64,000 nucleotides of DNA from positions 1,178,001 through 1,242,000 of the forward strand of contig NIOB01000001.1 of the NCBI GenBank assembly GCA_002189105.1, written 5' to 3'. Below, one piece after another: positions 8,536 to 16,470 of this stretch. The DNA is from Saccharibacillus soli (GTDB lineage Bacteria; Bacillota; Bacilli; Paenibacillales; Paenibacillaceae). Under the pieces are notes generated by a model. It saw only the letters and a list, made by a program, of their open reading frames with translations. It did no database searches and had not been told where the DNA came from. Positions within the stretch are counted from its first letter, which is position 1. Each line of letters begins with the position of its first letter. The position numbers and the translations under genes are program-made.

Positions 8536-9840
8536 TTGCAGATCAAGCGGAGGACGCTGCTGTCATTGCTGGCTCTATTGATGCTTGCGTCAATCGTGCT
8601 TGGCGGATGCAACGGAGATTCTTCCGAAAAAGAGGCCGCATCGGAACCCGTTGTGCAGAATACAGCTGCCGATGACGTTGGAGGACAGGAAATTACGCTG
8701 GTAGAGCCGGAGACCAACGGCAGCACTTCTACCAAACATCAAGAATATGTTGTGCAGACCCGGCTGACGGAAATGCACTTGTTCAATGACACGACAGGGA
8801 TGGCTTGGGGGCTGACGCGCAGTGCGCTGCGCATGTATTTGACGCAGAACAACGGCAAGAACTGGACACCTCTGTCTCCTTCCGAGCAGGTTACCTTCTC
8901 CAATGTTCCGGAATACGGAAGAGAAGTGTTCTTCACCGATCCCCAGCATGGTTGGGTTGTGCGAAGCGCGGGCAGTGCTGAAGAAACGCTGGTGCTGCGC
9001 ACAATAGACGGTGGAGAGAACTGGGCGCTGGCGACATTGGGACGTCTGGATGAGCTGCCTGTTTCGTTTTATTTTGCCGACAACCGCCGGGGATGGCTGC
9101 TGACCAGCAAAAGCGCTGCGACCGTAGGACGGGAAGACAAAACGTTGTACCGGACAATCGATGGAGGAGAGAGCTGGCGTGCCGTAATGCGTACGGCAAG
9201 CAGCACTCAACCTAACGGATCGATCCATCCACTGCCGGAACTGGGTTACGCTTCAGGTATCCATTTTAAGTCGGATGGGAGCGGCTATGCCACAATGTCC
9301 GAACTTGGACAGCCTGCGGTGTATCAGACGATGGATGGCGGCAAGAACTGGAACAAGTCCAGCACCTTCGCCTCGCCAAGCGAAAAACAGATGAGCGCCT
9401 GTGATATTTATGTCAATGGCAAACCTCAATCGTATGCCAACGACAGCGGTTCTTGGGTGCCAATGGGGTGCAAACAGCGGGACACCGTACATTATGATGG
9501 TTACTTCACGCCGGATAATGGCCAGACATGGAAATGGGTGTCGTTCCCGCTTCCTGCACAGACGGCCCTTAATCCTACGGTATCGCCCGTATTTATGGAT
9601 CGGATGAATGGCTGGATGGCGCGCGGCTCCAAGATTTATCGAACCCAAAATGGTGGAGTCAAGTGGAACCTGCTTCCGGAGAACAAAAAGCTGGGCGAGA
9701 ACATGGAGAAATATCCGGAGATCTTCCAGCTGGAGTTTGTTTCGGATAAAGTCGGCTGGATCTTGATTGGGAAGACCGAGATTCGACGGTCACTGCTCAT
9801 GCAGACACTGGATGGCGGTTTAACCTGGACCGTGCTTTAA
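8536..9840 (+). CDS. Lipoprotein with YCF48/BNR-type propeller repeats
   Basis: 434-aa surface lipoprotein starting at TTG 8536 behind AAGGGGGC. The signal peptide ends in the lipobox VLGGC (Cys about 25). The rest is a beta-propeller of BNR/Asp-box type blades: DGGENW, DGGESW, DGGKNW, DNGQTW, NGGVKW and DGGLTW, about 50-65 residues apart, as in YCF48/Hcf136-like photosystem assembly proteins and their non-photosynthetic relatives. No sialidase catalytic residues are apparent. Likely a binding protein on the outer face of the membrane; ligand unknown. Confidence 0.8.
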   Translation: MQIKRRTLLSLLALLMLASIVLGGCNGDSSEKEAASEPVVQNTAADDVGGQEITLVEPETNGSTSTKHQEYVVQTRLTEMHLFNDTTGMAWGLTRSALRMYLTQNNGKNWTPLSPSEQVTFSNVPEYGREVFFTDPQHGWVVRSAGSAEETLVLRTIDGGENWALATLGRLDELPVSFYFADNRRGWLLTSKSAATVGREDKTLYRTIDGGESWRAVMRTASSTQPNGSIHPLPELGYASGIHFKSDGSGYATMSELGQPAVYQTMDGGKNWNKSSTFASPSEKQMSACDIYVNGKPQSYANDSGSWVPMGCKQRDTVHYDGYFTPDNGQTWKWVSFPLPAQTALNPTVSPVFMDRMNGWMARGSKIYRTQNGGVKWNLLPENKKLGENMEKYPEIFQLEFVSDKVGWILIGKTEIRRSLLMQTLDGGLTWTVL

Positions 9841-9845
9841 GAAGA

Positions 9846-9880
9846 GGAACGCTTTTCGATAGAGAGGCGTTCTTTTTTTA
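9846..9880 (+). terminator. Terminator of the propeller lipoprotein gene
   Basis: GAACGC / GCGTTC stem followed by a T7 run, immediately after the stop codon. Confidence 0.75.
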
Positions 9881-9894
9881 TATTTTTGATTTAA

Positions 9895-9910
9895 TGTGAA
9901 ATAAATCACA
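9895..9910 (+). promoter_or_regulatory. Perfect Fnr-type operator
   Basis: TGTGA-AATAAA-TCACA is an exact match to the B. subtilis Fnr consensus TGTGA-N6-TCACA. Its centre (9902.5) is 38-42 bp before the start expected from TGTTAT at 9929-9934, the position used for anaerobic activation. The 130 bp around it are very AT-rich. Confidence 0.75.
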
Positions 9911-9928
9911 TACCTATACGAAAAAATC

Positions 9929-9934
9929 TGTTAT
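9929..9934 (+). promoter_or_regulatory. -10 element of the Fnr-type promoter
   Basis: TGTTAT with no -35 sequence; the Fnr box occupies the -41 position. A 100-nt leader follows before the ATG at 10041. Confidence 0.45.
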
Positions 9935-10040
9935 TTTTTAAATATAAAGAATGTAAACAAACACAACGACACACACTATTAACTATCAGATCGATTCACC
10001 TTTAACCCAAACTTTTAATCCAATCGAGGAGTGATTCCTA

Positions 10041-10223
10041 ATGACAACCGCAACCAGCCAACTGACTCGTAACTACCTGAACCTCTGCTATAACTGCCAG
10101 GACGCTCATCTCTGCGAGAGTGAAGAACAATGCTTGGCTTGCTGGGCTGAACAAGGCGTGTTGGACGAAGAAGAAACTGAAGCCGCTGAAACAGGCAAGC
10201 TGCTCAATCTGTACTACGCATAA
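10041..10223 (+). CDS. Small Cys-rich protein, probably anaerobically induced
   Basis: 60-aa acidic protein I do not recognise. Five Cys lie in one block: C16 and C19 (CYNC), C25, C31 and C34 (CLAC), giving C-x2-C-x5-C-x5-C-x2-C, suited to a zinc knuckle or Fe-S site. The C-terminal half is Glu-rich and ends in LLNLYYA. A GAGGAGTG ribosome site precedes the ATG. It is bracketed by a promoter with a perfect Fnr box and its own terminator, so it is a single-gene unit likely made without oxygen. Function unknown; a redox or metal-binding regulator is only a guess. Confidence 0.75.
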   Translation: MTTATSQLTRNYLNLCYNCQDAHLCESEEQCLACWAEQGVLDEEETEAAETGKLLNLYYA

Positions 10224-10270
10224 TCAATCGTCTAAACAGACGTAAGGAGAGCATCACATACGCCTTTTTA

Positions 10271-10286
10271 AGTGAATTAATTCACA
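10271..10286. promoter_or_regulatory. Second Fnr-like palindrome
   Basis: AGTGA-ATTAAT-TCACA matches 9 of 10 defined positions of TGTGA-N6-TCACA and contains a perfect 14-bp palindrome. It lies 48 bp after the small Cys-rich gene and just before its terminator. No good -10 is spaced for activation, so its role is uncertain. Confidence 0.4.
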
Positions 10287-10303
10287 ATTAAATAAAGAAG
10301 TTT

Positions 10304-10341
10304 AAAAGTCTTTCGCTCCGATCTTCTGCGAAGGACTTTTT
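10304..10341 (+). terminator. Terminator of the small Cys-rich gene
   Basis: AAAAGTCTTTCGC / GCGAAGGACTTTT stem with an 11-nt loop and T5 run. Confidence 0.8.
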
Positions 10342-10446
10342 GCTGTACAGCGGATACCGGAAGAAGTGAGCGGGAAGAGAACGTTTTACCCGCCAAGCGC
10401 TTCGGTTAATTCATCATATATATGTCAAAAAGGAGTGAAACTGAAC

Positions 10447-11193
10447 ATGAATGTAGAATCGATGACCGTCATTGTCACCGGCGCTGCGCAGGGGATTGGC
10501 CGTACAGTCGCCAAGAGTTACGCCCAGCACGGAGCTAGAGTCGTACTTGCTGACAAAATCGAAGCCGAAGGAGCCGCAGCGGCAGCCGAGATTCGCAACG
10601 CCGGAGGCGAGGCAATCTTTGTCCCTTGTGATGTCTCGCAGGAAGCCGATCTTGCCCATCTCATGCGTGAGACGATCCAAACATACGAGCGAATTGATAT
10701 TCTGATTAACAATGCCGGGTTTGGGATCTGGAAATCTCCCTATGAGCTTACCGTCAAGGAATGGGATGATGTGCTTAACACCAATGTGAGAGGAACGTTT
10801 CTCGCTGCGCGAGAAGCGGCTCTGCACATGCGCAAAAATGGGAGGGGAGCCATTGTGAACCTATGTTCGACACGGGCTCATATGTCAGAACCCAACTTCG
10901 AGGCATACGCGGCGTCCAAAGGGGCGATATTGGCGCTTACTCATTCTCTGGCGATCTCACTTGGAGACGATGGGATTCGTGTAAATTGCATTAGTCCCGG
11001 ATGGATTGAAACGGGCGAATATGACAAACTCCGCGATGCAGATCACCAGCAGCATCCTGCGGGACGGGTAGGTAAGCCGGAAGACATCGCTCGCGCGTGT
11101 CTGTATCTGACCGACCCGGAGAATACGTTCCTGACAGGCACCGAGCTGGTTATCGATGGTGGGATGAGTCGCAAGATGATTTATGTTGAATAG
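10447..11193 (+). CDS. Short-chain dehydrogenase/reductase
   Basis: 248-aa NAD(P)-dependent oxidoreductase of the classical SDR family. Cofactor motif TGAAQGIG is near residue 12, NNAG near residue 88; catalytic Ser is in NLCSTRA and the Y-x3-K pair in YAASKGA. The C-terminal GTELVIDGGMS is typical of glucose dehydrogenase/FabG-like members. Start ATG 10447 is chosen for the AAAAAGGAGTG site; an upstream in-frame GTG at 10366 lacks one. Substrate unknown. Confidence 0.85.
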   Translation: MNVESMTVIVTGAAQGIGRTVAKSYAQHGARVVLADKIEAEGAAAAAEIRNAGGEAIFVPCDVSQEADLAHLMRETIQTYERIDILINNAGFGIWKSPYELTVKEWDDVLNTNVRGTFLAAREAALHMRKNGRGAIVNLCSTRAHMSEPNFEAYAASKGAILALTHSLAISLGDDGIRVNCISPGWIETGEYDKLRDADHQQHPAGRVGKPEDIARACLYLTDPENTFLTGTELVIDGGMSRKMIYVE

Positions 11194-11263
11194 GGGAATG
11201 CCTATTTTGATGACTCTCCATGCGTTAACTTAGTTATCTAATTTGTGGATTTTCGGATTTTTC

Positions 11264-11298
11264 AAGCGTTCAGTCATCCATTGGCTGTTCGCTTTTTT
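11264..11298 (+). terminator. Terminator of the SDR gene
   Basis: AAGCG..CAG / CTG..CGCTT stem with TT/TT internal loop and T6 run. The rest of the 11194-11508 gap holds nothing else I can support. Confidence 0.5.
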
Positions 11299-11508
11299 AA
11301 CATGAGCGCCTCCATTTTCGTTTTTTTGCCATACTCAATGTAAAAATAAGGTTTGACTTCCCCAATCAAGGGTAATAGAAAGGATATGAAGCATTCACCG
11401 TGCTCTAATCGCAACTTCGCCTTCTCTAAATGAATGTACGGACGGCTGGACGTGAACTCGGCTTCATCTATTCGCGGACTTCCGCGCAAAATACGAGGAG
11501 GGACTCAT

Positions 11509-11904
11509 ATGGAATACTCATATTCGCCCGTCACCTATCGGATTGGTAACGGGTTAGCTGGACGAAGTGGAGCAGGATTCCGGAATCCAATCGCCAGATC
11601 GGGCGCCCCAATGATTGAATCTTCAATTCCTCAGACCAACTACGATCAGCCTAATGTGATCTCCACACTTCAGAATAATCTGGGACGCAATGGGATTTTC
11701 TACATTATCCCAGGCATGAACACGGGATTTGCACACACATCCATTGAGGGACGCCTGGAAGCAGCGGGAAGCGATCATATCGTCCTTAGTGCCGAATATG
11801 GCCAACGTACGGTTGTTCCGCTGAACTGCATCGATTATGTGGTTTTCAACGACACAACAGGGTATTTCTACTCGGGTAATGAAGCTTTCTTCGCAGGTCA
11901 ATGA
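11509..11904 (+). CDS. gerQ: GerQ-like spore coat protein
   Basis: 131-aa protein whose C-terminal half (about 75-115) matches the GerQ coat-protein core: SIEGRLEAAGSDHIVLS, then VPLNCIDYVVF. B. subtilis GerQ is needed to localise CwlJ for germination and is cross-linked by transglutaminase Tgl through N-terminal lysines. The N-terminal half here (SYSPVTYRIGNGLAG..) differs and is Gly/Asn/Ser-rich, shorter than the 181-aa B. subtilis protein. Strikingly there is no lysine anywhere. Start ATG 11509 follows GAGGAGG; a terminator follows. Confidence 0.7.
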   Translation: MEYSYSPVTYRIGNGLAGRSGAGFRNPIARSGAPMIESSIPQTNYDQPNVISTLQNNLGRNGIFYIIPGMNTGFAHTSIEGRLEAAGSDHIVLSAEYGQRTVVPLNCIDYVVFNDTTGYFYSGNEAFFAGQ

Positions 11905-11982
11905 CCGAACAAGAGTCGTAGGCCGCAGTCTTAACCATTCCAAGCAAAGCGAGGTCTGGAACTCCCATGGACATTTCCATAT

Positions 11983-12022
11983 GAAAGCCCCTTCGATCCG
12001 CTGTCGGAAGAAGGGGCTTTTC
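11983..12022 (+). terminator. Terminator after gerQ
   Basis: GAAAGCCCCTTC / GAAGGGGCTTTTC stem with TTTT; it can also serve the converging GH30 gene. Confidence 0.75.
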
Positions 12023-12050
12023 GATGTGCAGCTGTGGAACCAGGGTGCGG

Positions 12051-13469
12051 TTACCGATCGATGATATACGTGGTGATCGAACACGGAGGTACACTGGCCG
12101 TGAAGCTCCCTTTTTCGAGTAAGAGAGGTTCAAGTTGTGCCAGATTCTCTTCTGCGGAGGTTCGGTATACCTGAATCTGAACAGGAGTGTCGTGAATAGT
12201 TAATGAAGACACCTGATACTGGTAGGTTGCAGACTCGGAAGGATCATCATTGTAGGTGACGATGACCACACGTTCTGAAGAAGGAGAGAGCGCAGCCAAT
12301 GACTGGGCACCGCTGTTTGCAATGACGATGCTGCCTGGGCGGATGAAACGGCTGTAGTTGCCCAGCGCATAGTATTGTTTGTAGAAGGTATAAGATTCTG
12401 CGTCATTCTGTTCAAAAGGTGCAAAGATCAACCCCCAGGTGCTGACATTGCTCTCCACAGCCTGCCAATAGACCCAGGCCTCGGCCTGCATCATCTTCAA
12501 GTCTTTTGTAATGCCCTGTGCCAGCCTGATCGCACCGGACATCGCTTGAGGATCAACAGTGGGATGTTCCCCGTTTTCAAGACCAACCTCGGACATCCAC
12601 AGCTTTTTTCCGTCAGCCTTCATCGCTTCAAGGAAGGGCGTTGGATCATAAGAAAAGTCGTTATACGTATGCGTGTTCACCTGAGAGATTAGAGCCTTGG
12701 TTTCGGCTGAAAAAGCATTCCAGGTGGTATGTGCCATCTCCACAAATGATTCATCCGATGCGCTCACATTCGTTTCGTGCAGTCCAGCATGTCGAAGCGC
12801 ATCAAAAGCTTCGTGGATGACCTTTTCCTGCTGCGGGGGAAGAATCTGTGCGCCTTCCTGGCGCGTGATGCGATACTTCCACCACCCGGCCACCGGCTCA
12901 TTGAATGGAGCCAGCGTACGGAAGGTGATTCCCCACTCTTCTCGGAAATGCAGGAGTACATCCACCAGATACTGGGCAAATTCCTTCTCACGGCCTTCTC
13001 GAAGATTGTCGCCCCCGTCAATCCCGCCCGTAGTACAGCCTTCAGCGCTATTTGGTGAAGATTCATCATAGGAACCCGTCATCCACCACGGAGGACAATT
13101 GGAGAACGCTTCAAAAATCGGATTTTCGGCGGTCTGGTGGATTTTCTGAAGGATCGCACGCTGCCGCGCATCACGTGACCAATCCCAGGACCCGTCCTCA
13201 TTCTGATAAGATAAAATAGCTTTGCCATAATCCAGATAAGGATCATCTGCATTCCGGGTGCCGCCAATGTTATACCGAGCAATCGTCATGCCCAGACCTT
13301 GATCGGCGTCATAGAGTTTGTTGATGATCTCCTGCTGCTTCGCTTCGCTCCAACCCCCCAGTACATTGGCCCACCAAGCCAGCGATGTGCCCCAACCTTC
13401 AAAAGTCTGGGCATGAATGGAAGGGTCGATCTCAATTGGGATAGGCGGTTGCTGATTTTCAATGGACAT
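12051..13469 (-). CDS. Glycoside hydrolase family 30-like enzyme
   Basis: 472-aa glycosidase resembling GH30 endo-beta-1,6-galactanase/glucosylceramidase-like enzymes. The N-terminus carries the family opening QTFEGWGTSLAWWANVLGGW; general acid Glu is in LAPFNEP and nucleophile Glu in LWMSEVGLENGEH. The fold should be a TIM barrel (about 20-370) plus a beta-sandwich (about 380-472). There is no signal peptide, so it is probably cytoplasmic and acts on imported oligosaccharides. Start ATG 13469 has AAGGAGGAAG. A perfect cre site overlaps its promoter. Confidence 0.85.
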   Translation of the reverse strand: MSIENQQPPIPIEIDPSIHAQTFEGWGTSLAWWANVLGGWSEAKQQEIINKLYDADQGLGMTIARYNIGGTRNADDPYLDYGKAILSYQNEDGSWDWSRDARQRAILQKIHQTAENPIFEAFSNCPPWWMTGSYDESSPNSAEGCTTGGIDGGDNLREGREKEFAQYLVDVLLHFREEWGITFRTLAPFNEPVAGWWKYRITRQEGAQILPPQQEKVIHEAFDALRHAGLHETNVSASDESFVEMAHTTWNAFSAETKALISQVNTHTYNDFSYDPTPFLEAMKADGKKLWMSEVGLENGEHPTVDPQAMSGAIRLAQGITKDLKMMQAEAWVYWQAVESNVSTWGLIFAPFEQNDAESYTFYKQYYALGNYSRFIRPGSIVIANSGAQSLAALSPSSERVVIVTYNDDPSESATYQYQVSSLTIHDTPVQIQVYRTSAEENLAQLEPLLLEKGSFTASVPPCSITTYIIDR

Positions 13470-13518
13470 GGTCTTCCTCCTTGACTGTGCATGGATAACG
13501 GAGACAGATTAGATTTAT

Positions 13519-13534
13519 TTGTTAACGCTTTCAT
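13519..13534 (-). promoter_or_regulatory. Perfect CcpA cre site at the GH30 promoter
   Basis: Minus strand reads ATGAAAGCGTTAACAA, matching every position of the cre consensus WTGNNARCGNWWWCAW. It begins at the end of the predicted -10 (13533-13538) and covers the transcription start, so CcpA would block initiation when glucose is present. Confidence 0.85.
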
Positions 13535-13538
13535 TATA
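13533..13538 (-). promoter_or_regulatory. -10 element of the GH30 gene
   Basis: TATAAT on the minus strand, start expected near 13526; the -35 (TTCCAC, 16 bp away) is weak. Confidence 0.55.
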
Positions 13539-13753
13539 GCCTTGTTTAAACGTTGTGGAAACGGAATACATGGGCCAAGCGTCTTCGATTCTGCCCAAAC
13601 TACACGAAAAATGTCGAAATTTGAATGGATTCTAAAAAGCCGGACTGGTGCAGGACGTGAACAAAATGATAATATAATAAGAACAAAATTTATCGTAGTA
13701 GATCTACTGCTTTGATCGTTCGGTCAACGCATGATGTACGGGGAGGAAATACC

Positions 13754-15214
13754 ATGACCAAGCTCCATACCCTGCTTGGGGCCAATCCCCATGAGGAGCC
13801 GCCGGAACTCTCGCAAAAGCTGTTAACTCGGCTCCAGGGATTTATTCCCGAATCGGAGGGCCGTGCCTTGATCGAAGCTTCGATCGAATGGGTGAATGAT
13901 TTCGAGCTTGATGAAGAGATTCAAAAGCGCGTGGACGAACACATGAACGAAGCCTGGTCGATGTTTGTCCTGTTAACCGCCGAGGAACGCGCCTGGTTCT
14001 ATGATCGAATCCTGACTGCTTTGGAGCAAGAAACGTTTATGGGTCCAGAATCCGCGCGTAAGACTGCCAAACTGGTCAAGCTGTTCGCGCTCCGAAAGGC
14101 TTCGCTGGAAAGTTCGTATGCACTAAGGGATGAACTGCGTTTGTACCATGACCGGGTTCTGAAGCTGCTCAAATCCTGGAACGCGCAGGGCATGCGGCTT
14201 AAGCAGGACGATCCGGTTTTTTGTGGACTGTCGTGCTCTGCCGCGTCACTGTTTGAAGTTTATTTCAATCATCCCCATTACATGGACGATGATGATCTAC
14301 GGATAGAAGCTTCGCTGCTCCTTCCAGAACTCATTCGGGTGTTCTATCCGGCCTGTAGTCCCGTGCACATCTATATGCTCGGCTATCATCCCGATTATCT
14401 GACGGAGGTGGCGGAGCTGATTCATTTCTATCTGCAATTGGATCGCCCCAGGGAAGCCAAGGGAAAAGCGTACTATAATCTGGCATCTTCTTTCCTGGGG
14501 GAAGGAGCGGCTGTTCTGGAACGAGGGATTACTCCGGTTCTGGATATTCTGTCCCTCCATATAAGCAGTTGGTCCGATACGCAGTTTGATGAGTTCGTGG
14601 ACGTGTTCGTCTACTATCCGCTGCTCCGTCATCCGCTTCTTCAATTTGCACGTTCAACGGATCGTCGGCTGGTGCTTGAGCTTGTGGTTGCCCAGAATCG
14701 TCGCACGCTTCAGGCCGTGCAAGCGGCAGATACTCTTCATGAAGTTAATGAGATGATTGCTCGAATTCAGGCAGACCGTATGCCCAATCGGGAGGGAGGG
14801 GTCGCCTTCTGTGACTTCAACTTCAAACTGGCGGTGGTTGAGGAACTCATGTATAAGCAGCATATTCTTCAGCCGCAGTTCGATATTGGCGTGTTTGTTC
14901 AGGAGTATGCGATGCGCCGCATCTCGATTGCCGAAGAAGGCGACCGACCGATTCCGGAGGTGCGGGAATATTTTGAACGGCTGGTACTGACCGAGCAGGA
15001 TCTGAGTCATGTGACCAAGCTGGTTATTGGAGCCGGACAGCAGGTTCAGCAGCAGATCATCCCATTCTGGAACGGGGAAGATGGCTATTTCGATGTGCAT
15101 GCTCTCGACGATCTGCGGCATCTGCCGAATCTGAGCGTCATGCAGGTCAGTGAGATGCTTAAGGCCGATCTAACGTCTGCACAGGAGCGGAATTTGATTT
15201 TGGTTAGACTTTAA
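13754..15214 (+). CDS. Hypothetical protein, DUF6892-like C-terminal domain
   Basis: 486-aa cytoplasmic protein. The N-terminal about 330 residues are helical and unrecognised. The C-terminal about 130 residues (FCDFNFKLAVVEELMYK, then IPEVREYFERL and FWNGEDGYFDVHALDDL) resemble the uncharacterised DUF6892 family; that call is from memory. Start ATG 13754 is chosen for the GGGGAGGAAA site. TATAAT at 13673-13678 is a likely -10. The methyltransferase gene follows after 76 bp with no terminator. Confidence 0.5.
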   Translation: MTKLHTLLGANPHEEPPELSQKLLTRLQGFIPESEGRALIEASIEWVNDFELDEEIQKRVDEHMNEAWSMFVLLTAEERAWFYDRILTALEQETFMGPESARKTAKLVKLFALRKASLESSYALRDELRLYHDRVLKLLKSWNAQGMRLKQDDPVFCGLSCSAASLFEVYFNHPHYMDDDDLRIEASLLLPELIRVFYPACSPVHIYMLGYHPDYLTEVAELIHFYLQLDRPREAKGKAYYNLASSFLGEGAAVLERGITPVLDILSLHISSWSDTQFDEFVDVFVYYPLLRHPLLQFARSTDRRLVLELVVAQNRRTLQAVQAADTLHEVNEMIARIQADRMPNREGGVAFCDFNFKLAVVEELMYKQHILQPQFDIGVFVQEYAMRRISIAEEGDRPIPEVREYFERLVLTEQDLSHVTKLVIGAGQQVQQQIIPFWNGEDGYFDVHALDDLRHLPNLSVMQVSEMLKADLTSAQERNLILVRL

Positions 15215-15290
15215 CGAGGAAATCTATAGATAATAAGAAGTAAATAGATCCATTGCATAGAGAAACGACAAGTTGAAGAAGGAGAACATC

Positions 15291-16130
15291 ATGACGAACG
15301 AACCACAGCATGAACAGGAAAACAAGCAGCAAGCTTCAAACGAAAAAAGAGGGGCTGATGTCGCTCATCCATTCAATGAAGAAGCCTGGAACCGTGAGAC
15401 TTATGAGGCCTGGGTTCAGCGCTTCGGCACGCCTGCGGAGGCGGCGGAGCGAATCGCCAGACAGCCGCTCAAGTCCCTGTCGGTACTTGGAGAAGCGATT
15501 GGCAGTCCGGAAGGAAAGCGGATCATGAACCTGATGGGTTCCAACGGCAGCAAGGCCGTGGCTTTGTCTCTGCTGGGAGCTTCGGTCACGGTAGTCGATT
15601 TCTCGCCGGGCAACCAGCAGTATGCGAGTGAACTGGCCGAGGCCGCAGGGGTGAAGCTGAATTATCTCATCTCCGATGTGCTCAGGCTGGACACGCAAGA
15701 GTTCGCTGGCACTTTCGACGTTGTGTTTGCCGAGATGGGCATCCTGCATTACTTCACGGATCTGGCTCCGTTTATGAAGTTGGCTCAGACGCTGCTTGCG
15801 CCGGGAGGACGTTTTGTTCTGCGCGACTTCCATCCAGTCTCAACCAAGCTGATTTCTTCACGGGGGACGACCGCCAAGATTCGTAAGCATAAGGTGGATG
15901 GCGACTATTTCGATACCTCGCTTGAAGAACAGGAGGCTTCCTTCTCCAAATATACAGAAGGAGAGTCGCCCAAAGTGCTGCTTCGTAAGTGGAACCTGGG
16001 TGAGATCGTAACTGCGGTGGCTCAAAATGGTCTGCGGATTGTCAGCCTGAAGGAAGAAGCCAATCTGTCCAGTGAAAGCTTTGACCGGGGAATTCCGAAG
16101 ACCTTTACACTGATCTCCATTAAAAATTAA
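15291..16130 (+). CDS. Class I SAM-dependent methyltransferase
   Basis: 279-aa methyltransferase. Motif I region MNLMGSNGSKAVALSLLGA (about 86-104) is followed by acidic VTVVDFS, motif II-like FDVVFAEMGILHYF and post-II LLAPGGRFVLRDFHPVS, the usual Rossmann-like SAM-binding order. The first 35 residues are polar and Gln/Glu-rich. Start ATG 15291 follows GAAGGAG. Substrate unknown. Likely co-transcribed with the upstream gene. Confidence 0.8.
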   Translation: MTNEPQHEQENKQQASNEKRGADVAHPFNEEAWNRETYEAWVQRFGTPAEAAERIARQPLKSLSVLGEAIGSPEGKRIMNLMGSNGSKAVALSLLGASVTVVDFSPGNQQYASELAEAAGVKLNYLISDVLRLDTQEFAGTFDVVFAEMGILHYFTDLAPFMKLAQTLLAPGGRFVLRDFHPVSTKLISSRGTTAKIRKHKVDGDYFDTSLEEQEASFSKYTEGESPKVLLRKWNLGEIVTAVAQNGLRIVSLKEEANLSSESFDRGIPKTFTLISIKN

Positions 16131-16206
16131 ACGAATAGGCCGGAAAAACGTGTAAGAGGGCGCTGTAAAGCGATCTGAGTGAGAATCCGCTGAGAAGATA
16201 GGCTTT

Positions 16207-16231
16207 TAACCGCCTTTAGGGCGGTTTTTTG
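16207..16231 (+). terminator. Terminator of the methyltransferase gene
   Basis: AACCGCC / GGCGGTT stem with a short loop and T6 run. Confidence 0.85.
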
Positions 16232-16258
16232 CTGTTTTTGACCTTCCATTCCTATTTT

Positions 16259-16276
16259 GCTAAGGTTGTCCTTAGC
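16259..16276 (+). promoter_or_regulatory. Palindromic operator inside the CorC-family promoter
   Basis: Perfect inverted repeat GCTAAGG-TTGT-CCTTAGC placed just before TATAAT (16279-16284). A repressor here would compete with RNA polymerase. The AAGG..CCTT core recalls metal-responsive MntR/DtxR-type sites, but the regulator is not identified. Confidence 0.6.
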
Positions 16277-16414
16277 TTTATAATTGTAATTATAGCTAAA
16301 AAAGAAACGGAGTGAGCGAAATTGGGAAGTTGCTAGCTTCAGCGGGCATACCGGAAAGAAGACAGAAAGCCCAGACGGTTATTCAACATTATCTAGCGAA
16401 ACGAAGGAGGTGGA

Positions 16415-16463
16415 CCCGTTTTTCGGGAGATACCGCTTGACGTGAAGCGACCCGAAAGACGGG
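16415..16463 (+). promoter_or_regulatory. Leader hairpin between a strong SD and the TTG start
   Basis: CCCGTTTTTCGGG (16415-16427) pairs over 13 positions, one G-U, with CCCGAAAGACGGG (16451-16463); a GCTT/AAGC stem is nested inside. A strong SD, AAGGAGGTGG (16404-16413), sits just before the stem with no start codon at normal distance. The TTG start (16471) sits just after the stem. Folding would bring SD and TTG to about 10-11 nt. Confidence 0.5.
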
Positions 16464-16470
16464 ATTTATA

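Noticed and set aside
10271-10286. Fnr-dependent promoter of the SDR gene
   Set aside because: No -10 at the proper spacing; a start there would fall inside the terminator hairpin.
11274-11489. 71-codon minus-strand frame upstream of gerQ
   Set aside because: TTG start with no ribosome site, stop codon just upstream, and it covers the gerQ control region and the SDR terminator.
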